A stretch of 32,854 nucleotides of DNA, from positions 1 through 32,854 of the forward strand of contig WHSS01000029.1 in assembly GCA_009379975.1 (NCBI GenBank), in the 5' to 3' direction. The position numbers and the translations under genes were made by a program. The notes under the pieces were generated by a model. It did no database searches, had not been told where the DNA came from, and saw only the letters and a list, made by a program, of their open reading frames with translations. Every line of letters starts with the position of its first letter. The stretch's first letter is position 1. Source of the DNA: Actinophytocola sp. (GTDB lineage Bacteria; Actinomycetota; Actinomycetes; Mycobacteriales; Pseudonocardiaceae). Positions 15,353 to 23,082 of this stretch are shown here, one piece after another.

Positions 15353-17836
15353 TTAGCGCTTCAGCACCGACGTCGGCAGCAGCCTGCCCCGCCAGGTCAG
15401 CGGAGCCGACCGGTTCAGCGCTTGCCGCAGTCCTTCGAAGGACGCGGTGAACTCGGCGTCGGCGTCGGCTTCCCCTGTCGCGCTGTACCACGACTGCTCG
15501 AGCACGGCTACCACGGCGGCGAGGTGACCGCGACCGTCCTCGTCGAGGTCGTGCGTTTCGGCGAGCCGGTTCGCGGTGTCCCTGACGGTTTCCGACTCGC
15601 GCACCGGCGTACCGCGATCGGCGAGCTCGTCGAGGAGTTCGCGCCACGCCGCGTGCGCCGCGGCAGGCCGGCTCATGGTGATGTCATGCAGCCTGCTGCC
15701 TCGGTTGTTCTCCCGCAGCATGGCGGGCGCCGCCACGACGCAGCCGATGACCAGCAACGCGATGGCCAGCAACCACGAGACCATCCAGCCGAGCAGGCCG
15801 ATGGACAGGATCCACCCACCAGCGGTCGCGACCGGCAGCCAGCGGCGTGCGATCGACAGCCGTTGCCGTTCGGGATCCGGCGTGGCGGGCGCGGGCCGTC
15901 GGCGTAGCTCACTGGTGCGGCGTGCCACGGCGACCGTCGTCGCCGTCATCGCCCCCGCGAGGAAGATGATGAACAGCGTCGACCACCGGACCCAGGTGGG
16001 CGCCTGTGCCAGGTTCAGCGTTTCGGACCCCGGCTTGTCGAGGTTGTCCTGGTTTTCCGGCTGCTCCGGGCTCTCCGGCGGCGCGGTGGTCTCCTCGGTG
16101 GGTTCGGCCTCGGTCGGCTCGGCCGGATCGGTGTTCGGGTCGTCCTGTTCCAGGTAGGGCGGCACCGCGCCACGGCCATCTTCGAGTGGCGTCGGGTCGA
16201 AGGAAACCCAGCCGTACTTCTCGCCGAAATACACCTCGACCCAGGCGTGGGCGTCCTGTGAGGTGATCGAGCGGTAGCCGCCGACCCGTTTGCCCGAGGT
16301 GAATCCGATGGCGACTCGCGCGGCGATGCCTTCGGCGCGCAGCATCACCGCCATGGCGGAGGCGAACTGGGAGCAGTAGCCGCGCCTGCCTTCCAGCAGG
16401 AAATGGGTCAGTGCGTCGGTGTCCACGTCGTCGCCGGCGGCGGTCTCGGTGTCGTAGACGAAGTTCCCCTCAGCGGTGAAGTATTGCCAGAGGGCCGTTG
16501 CCTTGCCGAACGTCGTCGACTGGCCCCGCACGATCTCCTTGGTCAGCGCCCTCACCTTGGGGTCAACGGACTCGACCGAGGTGTAGATGTCGGGAATGTC
16601 GCCGTTATCGGGCCGCGCCCGCTCCAGTTCCTCGCGCGTTGGCTCCTCGAGTGAGGTCGACAGGGTGTAGGTCGACGGGCGCTGTGCGCGTTCGCTGTAG
16701 ACGATGCCGCTGATCGAGTCGTAGTACCACTTGCTGTTGATGCCCTTGATCTCCCGCGGCGAACCGTAGGTGGGCAGCCACACGTCCTGCCAGTTCATCG
16801 GCACGATCTGGACGGTGCTCGCTTCACCGGAGTTGTCGCCCGGCGCCCTCGGCAGCGGCCCGTTGGCGGCGACGCCCGCTCGCATCGGGTCCGGCGCGAG
16901 CCGCCAACCCTCATTGGGCGCGTAGGTGTCCAGCGTGAAGGCCCGCAGCAGCTCCTTCTTCCTGCCCAGTCCGCGCGCCCGGAACAGCTCGGCGTTGCCC
17001 TGGTCGGTGAGCAGGCCGCGCAGCTTGGTGAACGGTTGCAACGCGTATCCGCCGGTGATCGCGCTGCCTTTGCCCCTGCCGTCGAACGGCAGCTGGCCGA
17101 CGGTGCCGATCGCGGTGAACGACGCACCGGCCAGCAACCCGAGTACCAGCGCGACGCTGACCACGGCGGCGGGCGCGGAGACCATCGTGTTCGCCCGGTC
17201 GGGCTGGCCGGTCCGGCCTTGCCAGCGGCGATGCCGATGCGCGCTGTCGATGGCGATCAGCACCGTGAAGGTCGCGGCGCCGAGCACGAACGTCCACCAG
17301 GGCAGCATCTCGTCGGCCAAGGAGGCAGGGACCGCGTAGAGGCACAGCAGCACCAGCCCGGCCGCCGCGGGCGCGGCGACGGCGACGGCGATGGTGTCGA
17401 CGAGGACGGCGATCAAGCCGATGCCGATCGTCGCAAGACACAGGATCGGGGCCGTCGGTTCGACCGGGGGCGCTCCGGTGCGGATGTCCTCGCCCGCCGC
17501 GGTGAGCACCTCGGTGAGCTCGGTCAACGCGGCCGGACCGGGAATCACCGCGAGGATGCCCTGCTCGGTGAACATGCCGGTGATCAGGAAGAGCAGCACC
17601 AGCAGCTGCGCCAGCCCGACGACAAGGGCGGGGGCTCGCACCGAACGCAGCGCGAGACCGGTGCACGCCACCAGGACGACCGCGACGATGACGTAGCTCA
17701 GCCAGGTCCAGCCGCGGATGACGCCGGTCAGCGCGCTCGCGGCGCAGGCCGTCGCGAGCCCCGCGGCGGCGGGCGCGATGATCGAGCTCGCCCAGTCCGA
17801 GTGGTTCCGTTGCGCGGGCGAGTGCTGCGTGGTCAT
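15353..17836 (-). CDS. Transglutaminase-like membrane protein (TgpA type)
   Basis: 827 residues: an N-terminal block of about six membrane helices (about 20-245), a large extracytoplasmic region containing a transglutaminase core, one more helix (about 607-630), and a C-terminal cytoplasmic region with two helices and a DUF4129-like end. The catalytic triad is visible as Cys488 in RRGYCSQFASAM, His530 in SQDAHAWVEVYF and Asp547 in SFDPTP. Proteins of this kind are presumed to act on surface peptides; the true reaction is not established. It is the last gene of a moxR-DUF58-tgpA operon, overlapping the DUF58 stop by ATGA. A Pro/Glu/Thr-rich stalk precedes the final helices. Confidence 0.88.
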   Translation of the reverse strand: MTTQHSPAQRNHSDWASSIIAPAAAGLATACAASALTGVIRGWTWLSYVIVAVVLVACTGLALRSVRAPALVVGLAQLLVLLFLITGMFTEQGILAVIPGPAALTELTEVLTAAGEDIRTGAPPVEPTAPILCLATIGIGLIAVLVDTIAVAVAAPAAAGLVLLCLYAVPASLADEMLPWWTFVLGAATFTVLIAIDSAHRHRRWQGRTGQPDRANTMVSAPAAVVSVALVLGLLAGASFTAIGTVGQLPFDGRGKGSAITGGYALQPFTKLRGLLTDQGNAELFRARGLGRKKELLRAFTLDTYAPNEGWRLAPDPMRAGVAANGPLPRAPGDNSGEASTVQIVPMNWQDVWLPTYGSPREIKGINSKWYYDSISGIVYSERAQRPSTYTLSTSLEEPTREELERARPDNGDIPDIYTSVESVDPKVRALTKEIVRGQSTTFGKATALWQYFTAEGNFVYDTETAAGDDVDTDALTHFLLEGRRGYCSQFASAMAVMLRAEGIAARVAIGFTSGKRVGGYRSITSQDAHAWVEVYFGEKYGWVSFDPTPLEDGRGAVPPYLEQDDPNTDPAEPTEAEPTEETTAPPESPEQPENQDNLDKPGSETLNLAQAPTWVRWSTLFIIFLAGAMTATTVAVARRTSELRRRPAPATPDPERQRLSIARRWLPVATAGGWILSIGLLGWMVSWLLAIALLVIGCVVAAPAMLRENNRGSRLHDITMSRPAAAHAAWRELLDELADRGTPVRESETVRDTANRLAETHDLDEDGRGHLAAVVAVLEQSWYSATGEADADAEFTASFEGLRQALNRSAPLTWRGRLLPTSVLKR

Positions 17837-19098
17837 GGCTGCATCATCGCCGGCCTGCTCCTGCTTGCCCGGCAGAGCTCGCTCCAGACGGCGGGCGCCG
17901 ACGACGTGGGGTTCGCGATCACCACACCCCAGCCCGAGGCGCGGAGCATCCGGGCGGAGTCCTCGACGGCGGTCGCTCGCTGGGCGGGTGCGGTCACCGC
18001 GGCCGAGAAGGCGGCGGTGTCCAGCAGTACGGCGAGATTGCGCCTGCCGGCGGAGCGGTAGCGGCCGAGCTCGTGAATGGCATCGTTGCTCACGTTGCCC
18101 AGCACCGCGATGAGCTCCTGCCCGGCGCCGGGATCATGGCCGAGGGTGATGTCGCGCTGGTGCGCCGTCTGCAGCACCGCGAGCGCGTCCAGGGCGAGGT
18201 TGTCGTGCGCGGGGGAGCTTTCCGCCGGGATCTCCGCCAGGAGCTTGCCGTGCTCGCTGACCAGGCGGACGCCATGCCCGGCACGGCGAAGGTGCACGCA
18301 CACGCTCGCGGCGAAAGACACCGCCCATTCGATGCTCGCCGTCGGCCCGGTGCCGTGATGCGCCGCCGTGCGGTGATCGATCAGAACGGTGGTGCCGCCG
18401 TGGCGCGGCTTCTGCTCCATGCGCACGATGATCTCGTCGCGGCGCGCGGTCGACGGCCAGTGCACCATGCGGAGGTCGTCGCCCTGCCGGTACTGCCGGA
18501 CCATGGCGTCCGGATCGCCGACGCCGGAACCTCGGCGAAGCGCCCCTTCGTCGCCCGCGCCGACCCCGGAGCCGAAGGGAAGGCCGTTGAGCGACTCGGT
18601 GCGTGGCACGACGGTCAGCCGGGACTTGCCGATCAGCTCGCGCTCGAACTCGCAGACCCCGAACGGATCGGTGACCCTGGCCCGCAACGGCCCGATGTGC
18701 TGGATCCCCCGCATGACCGGCCGGACGGGATAGCGCAGCGGCACCCGGTGGTCGTGAGGCAACCGTTCCACGACGAACCGGGGACGGGCGCCGAGGGCGT
18801 AGGCGACGCCGTCCTCGAGCAGGACCTCGCCCGCGGGGAGGTGACCGGTCCGCCACAGTTCGAGTTGCACGGTGGCTTCGGTGCCGGCGGGCACGCGATC
18901 CGGCAGCAGTTGCCTGCCCGCTCCGATACGCACCTTCGATATCGACAGGAACGCGACGACGAGCAGTGGCAGTGCGACGACGAACACCGCGACCCGCAGC
19001 AGATCCCGCTCGTTGAGCGCCCACGCGCAGATCGCGGCGGCTACCCCGGCTGCCAGGAGGCATCTGCCCCGCGTGGTCAAACCGGACAGCATCGACAT
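17833..19098 (-). CDS. DUF58 protein (MoxR-partner, vWA-like)
   Basis: 421 residues from the ATG at 19098, with two adjacent hydrophobic segments at the N-terminus (about 12-50) and the DUF58 signature VRQYRQGDDLRMVHWPSTARRDE in the second third. Proteins of this family work with MoxR AAA ATPases, probably as substrate or adaptor at the membrane; details are unknown. The ATG follows the moxR stop by 4 nt, and the gene ends in an ATGA overlap with the transglutaminase gene, so the three are translationally coupled. A longer reading from 19164 overlaps the upstream gene and is not preferred. Confidence 0.87.
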   Translation of the reverse strand: MSMLSGLTTRGRCLLAAGVAAAICAWALNERDLLRVAVFVVALPLLVVAFLSISKVRIGAGRQLLPDRVPAGTEATVQLELWRTGHLPAGEVLLEDGVAYALGARPRFVVERLPHDHRVPLRYPVRPVMRGIQHIGPLRARVTDPFGVCEFERELIGKSRLTVVPRTESLNGLPFGSGVGAGDEGALRRGSGVGDPDAMVRQYRQGDDLRMVHWPSTARRDEIIVRMEQKPRHGGTTVLIDHRTAAHHGTGPTASIEWAVSFAASVCVHLRRAGHGVRLVSEHGKLLAEIPAESSPAHDNLALDALAVLQTAHQRDITLGHDPGAGQELIAVLGNVSNDAIHELGRYRSAGRRNLAVLLDTAAFSAAVTAPAQRATAVEDSARMLRASGWGVVIANPTSSAPAVWSELCRASRSRPAMMQP

Positions 19099-19102
19099 GG
19101 CG

Positions 19103-20188
19103 CTAGCGCCGCGACGGGGTCGCGCGGGGTACCGGCACGCGTTGCATGATCGAGCGGACCACATCCGACGCCGACCTGCGGGCGGCGTGTGCTTCGGTGG
19201 TAAGCACGAGCCGGTGCGTCAGCACGGGAATCGCGACGGTGTGCAGGTCGTCCGGGATGACGTACTCGCGGCCGGAGAGCGCGGCCTGGGCCCTCGCGCA
19301 GCGGACGAGCTGCAGCGTGGCACGGGGCGACGCGCCGAGCCTGACCTCGGAGAGTCCGCGGGTGGCGGAGACGAGTTCGACGGTGTACTGCCGGAGCTCC
19401 CGGGAGACGTGGATGCCGCGCACGACCTCGATGAGCCGCGCCAGCGTCGCCGCGTTCGATACGGCGGCGAGATCGGCAAGCGGGTCGTGTCCGGCGTGTT
19501 CGTCGACCATCGACAGTTCGGCGGCGGGGTCGGGGTAGCCGATGGACACCCTGGCGGTGAACCGGTCCCGCTGCGCCTCCGGCAGCGCGTAGGTGCCTTC
19601 CATCTCGATGGGGTTCTGGGTCGCGATCACCATGAAGGGCCGGTCGAGACGATACGTCGTCCTGTCGACGGTGACCTGGCGCTCTTCCATGCACTCCAGC
19701 AGCGCCGACTGGGTCTTCGGCGACGCGCGGTTGATCTCGTCGCCCACCACGATGTTGGCGAAGACCGGGCCCGGCCGGAACTCGAAGCCACCGTTCTGCC
19801 GGTTATAGATCGATACCCCGGTGACGTCGCTGGGGAGCAGATCCGGCGTGAACTGGATACGGCTCACACTGCAGTCGATCGAGCGTGCGAGCGCCTTGGC
19901 CAGCGAGGTCTTACCGACGCCGGGAACGTCCTCGACGAGCAGGTGACCTTCGGCGAGCAGCGTGACGATGGCGATGCGCACCACGTCGGGTTTGCCGACC
20001 AGGACTCGCTCGATATTGGTGACGATCTCACCGACGACGATGTGCAGGTCGTCGAGATTGGCAGGGGCGCCGTCGAACTCGCGCTGTTGGCGTGGGGGGT
20101 GGGATCCGTTTCCGATGATGTCTTCGTCCGTCGTCGGGTAGGTGGCGGCGAATCCTGTCGCCGTTGTGGAGTCGATCCTCGACGTCAC
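19103..20188 (-). CDS. MoxR-family AAA+ ATPase
   Basis: 361 residues. Chaperone-like ATPase believed to remodel or assemble partner proteins, here probably the DUF58/transglutaminase system. Walker A is EDVPGVGKTSLAKAL (about 86-100), Walker B VVGDEINRASPKTQ, followed by the MoxR-typical LLECMEERQVTVD, ATQNPIEMEGTYALPEAQRD and the lid domain ending near GREYVIPDDL. The start is the GTG at 20188, set by the strong GAGGAGG 4-5 nt upstream; more distal in-frame ATGs lack conservation. It is first in its operon, divergent from mraZ over a 528-bp gap. Confidence 0.9.
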   Translation of the reverse strand: MTSRIDSTTATGFAATYPTTDEDIIGNGSHPPRQQREFDGAPANLDDLHIVVGEIVTNIERVLVGKPDVVRIAIVTLLAEGHLLVEDVPGVGKTSLAKALARSIDCSVSRIQFTPDLLPSDVTGVSIYNRQNGGFEFRPGPVFANIVVGDEINRASPKTQSALLECMEERQVTVDRTTYRLDRPFMVIATQNPIEMEGTYALPEAQRDRFTARVSIGYPDPAAELSMVDEHAGHDPLADLAAVSNAATLARLIEVVRGIHVSRELRQYTVELVSATRGLSEVRLGASPRATLQLVRCARAQAALSGREYVIPDDLHTVAIPVLTHRLVLTTEAHAARRSASDVVRSIMQRVPVPRATPSRR

Positions 20189-20610
20189 ACGTCCTCCTCG
20201 TGAGCAATTTCCCCACGATAGCGCGTGGGCGTGAAGCGGCGCGTGGCCCCGCTGATGCTGCCGGACTCCGACCACTCTGCCAAGTAGTGTGTCAAAGTTC
20301 TGTCGCTTCTTCCTCGCCTGGCCGGAATTCGTTCCGTCTGTCCGGTTCTTTCTTCGGTTCGTTGTCATGGTCGCCGCGATGATCTTGCGCCGCCCCGCGC
20401 GAGCCCCACGACACTCCACGCGGGCCGAGAAGGTTGCCGCCCCAGCCGCCCAAGCCGCCGCTACGCCCGGTGAGGCTCGGCCGTAGTGACCCGATAGGGG
20501 GAGATGCGGCCCGGTGTGGCCTTGGGCTCCCCACCGTCACCCACCTTGCCCCCTCGACTCTGACCTGCGTAAACGCTGATCAATACGCGGGGTAGTGAGG
20601 CGATTTCGCG
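20189..20610. other. Long divergent intergenic region between moxR and mraZ
   Basis: No convincing gene is seen. On the minus strand TATCGT (about 20220-20215), about 27 nt before the moxR start codon, could be its -10, and TTGACA further upstream has no matching -10. A 65-codon plus-strand ORF from a GTG at 20289 has one hydrophobic stretch but no recognised relatives and no clear ribosome-binding site. CCTTGGGCTCCCC near 20520 repeats a motif from the hairpin at 10275-10290. Confidence 0.5.
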
Positions 20611-20656
20611 TTGACTGTGGTGAAAAGTGGGGTAGTGTGGTGGCCAGTGGGGCAAC
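20611..20656 (+). promoter_or_regulatory. mraZ promoter with four MraZ operator boxes
   Basis: GTGG-type boxes start at 20617, 20627, 20637 and 20647: GTGGTG, GTGGGG, GTGGTG, GTGGGG, each with a 4-nt spacer, an exact 10-nt period. MraZ is known to bind direct repeats of this kind once per helical turn to repress its own operon. TTGACT (20611-20616) and TAGTGT (20633-20638, 16-nt spacer) could be the -35 and -10, so the boxes cover the promoter core. A partial fifth match (TAGTGAGG) lies near 20593. Confidence 0.75.
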
Positions 20657-20716
20657 AGGGAGCCCCGTGGTCGATCGCCACCCGAACAGCAGGGGATCGG
20701 CAGGGAGGTGGATGCC

Positions 20717-21148
20717 GTGTTTCTCGGCACCCACACGCCCAAACTCGATGACAAGGGGCGGCTGACGCTGCCCGCGAAGTTCCGCGACGCATTGGCAGGT
20801 GGGCTGATGGTGACGAAGGGGCAAGATCACTGCCTTTACGTCTTCCCACGTGCCGAGTTCGAGGAGATGGCCAAGAAGGTGGCGCAGGCGCCGTTCACCA
20901 ACGAGGCGGTGCGTGCCTACCAGCGCTATCTCTTCGCCGGAACCGACGAGCAACGCCCCGACGGGCAAGGGCGCATCGCGATCGCGTCCGAGCTGCGGCG
21001 CTACGCCGGGCTCAACAAGGACTGCGTGGTGATCGGCGCGATCACCAGGCTGGAGATCTGGGATGCCCCCGCTTGGCAGGGCTACCTGGAGGAGCACGAA
21101 GACAGTTACGCCAAGGCGCAAGAGGAGGTATTGCCGGGCATCTTCTGA
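20717..21148 (+). CDS. mraZ: Transcriptional regulator MraZ
   Basis: 143 residues with two SpoVT-AbrB-type half-domains, each with the D-x-x-GR motif: [19 protein letters not shown] near the start and [17 protein letters not shown] in the second half. MraZ forms ring-shaped oligomers that bind repeats upstream of the dcw cluster and repress it. The GTG at 20717 gives the family-standard [10 protein letters not shown] start and sits 8 nt after GGGAGG; a GTG at 20708 would add three residues. It opens the division/cell-wall cluster and is separated from rsmH by 333 bp, a longer gap than usual, which contains the inverted-repeat element. Confidence 0.95.
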   Translation: MFLGTHTPKLDDKGRLTLPAKFRDALAGGLMVTKGQDHCLYVFPRAEFEEMAKKVAQAPFTNEAVRAYQRYLFAGTDEQRPDGQGRIAIASELRRYAGLNKDCVVIGAITRLEIWDAPAWQGYLEEHEDSYAKAQEEVLPGIF

Positions 21149-21203
21149 CTCGTGGCCGACCCAGACCGTCGGGGGGTTGGGGTCGGGCACAAGCCAGAAG
21201 GCT

Positions 21204-21328
21204 CCCGGAGGGTTATTCACAAGTCAGTCGGCGGGGCCGCCCGGAGGGTGGTTCGCGACGAGTGACTGCAGGTGAGAGACAAGATCGGGCGACATGGGAA
21301 GACGTGAATAGCCCGACTTATGAACAAG
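21204..21328. mobile_element. ~125-bp inverted-repeat element, copy 2 (MITE-like)
   Basis: The left end TTATTCACAAGTC (21213-21225) and right end GACTTATGAACAAG (21315-21328) are imperfect inverted repeats. The interior matches the element at 13236-13359, including a 25-bp identical run and the block GACTGCAGGTGAGA. It lies between mraZ and rsmH in the same orientation as copy 1. If transcribed, the ends would pair and place a stem in the rsmH leader. The remainder of the gap (21329-21481) holds a hairpin CCTGGT-N14-ACCAGG. Confidence 0.7.
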
Positions 21329-21481
21329 AGTGGCGGATGTCGTGAGGCCTCTGTCCGCACGTAGGACCCTGGTGCACCTTCCCCGGTACCAGGTTCACGG
21401 CGGAGCGGGCGGGGACCTGACGACATCGGCGTATCTATCACTCGCCGAGGGGGCGTGACTGAAGCAGGAAGGGGGTTGGCG

Positions 21482-22456
21482 ATGACAGCAGACGACCATC
21501 CGGTCGCCCATGAGCCGGTGATGCTCGACCGGATACTCGCCCTCCTCGCTCCCGCTCTCGACGCCACCGACGCCGTGCTCGTCGACGCGACACTCGGCCT
21601 CGGGGGTCATGCCGACGCCCTGCTCTCGGCCCACCCGTCGCTGCGGCTGGTCGGCCTCGATCGCGACACCGATGCGCTGGCCCGCTCCGGCGAGCGGCTC
21701 GCCCGCCACGGCGATCGGGTACGGCTGGTGCACGCCGTCTACGACACGATGCCCGCGGTGCTCGCCGAGCTTGGGCTGTCTCACGCCGACGGGATCCTGT
21801 TCGACCTCGGAGTCTCCTCGATGCAGCTGGATCAGCGCGAGCGAGGTTTCTCCTATGCGAGGGACGCTCCGCTGGACATGCGGATGGACGCGGGCGCCGG
21901 GCCGACAGCGGCCGATGTGCTCAATACCTACCCGGTCGGCGAGCTCACCAGGGTCCTGCGGGAGTACGGCGAGGAACGCTTCGCTCATCGCATCGCCAAG
22001 GTGGTCGCCGCCGAGCGGGAACGCGAACCGTTCACCACGAGCGCCCGCCTGGTCCAGTTGCTCTACGACGCGGTGCCCGCCGCGAGCAGGCGCACCGGCG
22101 GACATCCCGCCAAGCGCACGTTTCAGGCGCTGCGGATCGAGGTCAACGGTGAGCTCGAGGTGCTGCGCCGCGCCCTTCCCGCCGCACTCGACGTGCTGGG
22201 AATCGGCGGCCGGATCGTCATCGAGTCCTACCACTCGCTGGAGGACCGGATGGTCAAGCGCGCGCTGGCGGAGCGGGCGAAATCCCGCACGCCGCCGGGG
22301 CTTCCGGTCGAACTCCCCGGGCACGGGCCTGAGCTGAAGCTGCTCACCAGGGGTGCTGAGCAGGCGTCGGAAGCGGAGATAGCGCGGAACCAACGGGCGA
22401 AGTCAGTGAAGTTGCGAGCGGCGGAACGAATCGCGGAGAAAGGGGTAGCGGCATGA
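21482..22456 (+). CDS. rsmH: 16S rRNA (cytosine-1402-N4)-methyltransferase
   Basis: Methylates N4 of C1402 in the ribosomal P site, using SAM. The 324 residues show [10 protein letters not shown] at the start, the SAM-binding [47 protein letters not shown], and the C-terminal [29 protein letters not shown] and [15 protein letters not shown] segments; all are typical of RsmH (formerly MraW). ATG at 21482 follows GGAAGGGGG by 6 nt. It overlaps ftsL by ATGA. The long leader from mraZ contains the inverted-repeat element, so it may have its own promoter or be attenuated. Confidence 0.96.
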   Translation: MTADDHPVAHEPVMLDRILALLAPALDATDAVLVDATLGLGGHADALLSAHPSLRLVGLDRDTDALARSGERLARHGDRVRLVHAVYDTMPAVLAELGLSHADGILFDLGVSSMQLDQRERGFSYARDAPLDMRMDAGAGPTAADVLNTYPVGELTRVLREYGEERFAHRIAKVVAAEREREPFTTSARLVQLLYDAVPAASRRTGGHPAKRTFQALRIEVNGELEVLRRALPAALDVLGIGGRIVIESYHSLEDRMVKRALAERAKSRTPPGLPVELPGHGPELKLLTRGAEQASEAEIARNQRAKSVKLRAAERIAEKGVAA

Positions 22457-23082
22457 CGGCACCAACGCGGACCCGCACACCTCGCCGCGGCCGCACCGCC
22501 CAGCCGAACCGGAGTGCGACCCGTGCGGCGCCGGCGCGCCGGCAACGGACCGATCAGCGCGGCAGGACAACGGCGGCTCAGAAGGCCTACGCCCGCCGCG
22601 CGCAGCGCACCGCTGTGCAGCCGCACCGCTCCGGCGCCGCCGCGACCGCGCCCGCGACGGGCCTCGGCTCCATGCTGCGGCTGCGCTTGCCGCGGTCGCG
22701 AGCGTCGTTCGTGACGCTGATGATGGTGTTGCTGAGCTCCGGGGTCGCGCTGACCCTGTGGTTGTCGACGCAGGCGATCGCGGATTCGTACCGGCTGGAA
22801 ACCGTGCGAGAGCAGACGGCGGGTCTCGCCGAACGGGCGGAACGGTTGCAGCGTGAAGTCGCGCGGCAGGAATCCGCCGCCGCCCTCGCGGACAAGGCCA
22901 AGGCGCTCGGCATGGTGCCCTCCGGTAACCCGGCCAGGATCGTCGTGACCGAGAGCGGTAAGCCCAAGCTCGTCGGGGAGCCGGAGAAGGTCGAAGGGGC
23001 TCCCGCGCTACCGCAACAGCAACAGCAACAGCAGCAACAGAGTCGCGGCGAGCAGGCCGACTCGGCAAGGGACCGGGGATGA
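22453..23082 (+). CDS. ftsL: Cell division protein FtsL (actinobacterial type)
   Basis: Bitopic division protein that links the FtsQB complex to FtsW/FtsI at the septum. The 209 residues have a long basic cytoplasmic N-terminus (about 1-83, rich in Arg, Thr and Ala), one membrane helix (about 86-105: [20 protein letters not shown]), then a coiled-coil (about 110-150) and a tail with nine consecutive Gln from CAA/CAG repeats. Conservation in FtsL is low, so the call rests on topology and on position between rsmH and ftsI, both joined by 4-bp overlaps. Confidence 0.85.
   Translation: MTAPTRTRTPRRGRTAQPNRSATRAAPARRQRTDQRGRTTAAQKAYARRAQRTAVQPHRSGAAATAPATGLGSMLRLRLPRSRASFVTLMMVLLSSGVALTLWLSTQAIADSYRLETVREQTAGLAERAERLQREVARQESAAALADKAKALGMVPSGNPARIVVTESGKPKLVGEPEKVEGAPALPQQQQQQQQQSRGEQADSARDRG

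Noticed and set aside
20289-20486. 65-codon plus-strand ORF upstream of mraZ
   Set aside because: It has one hydrophobic stretch but no ribosome-binding site, no recognised relatives and a low-complexity Ala/Pro end; kept only as a note in the intergenic entry.
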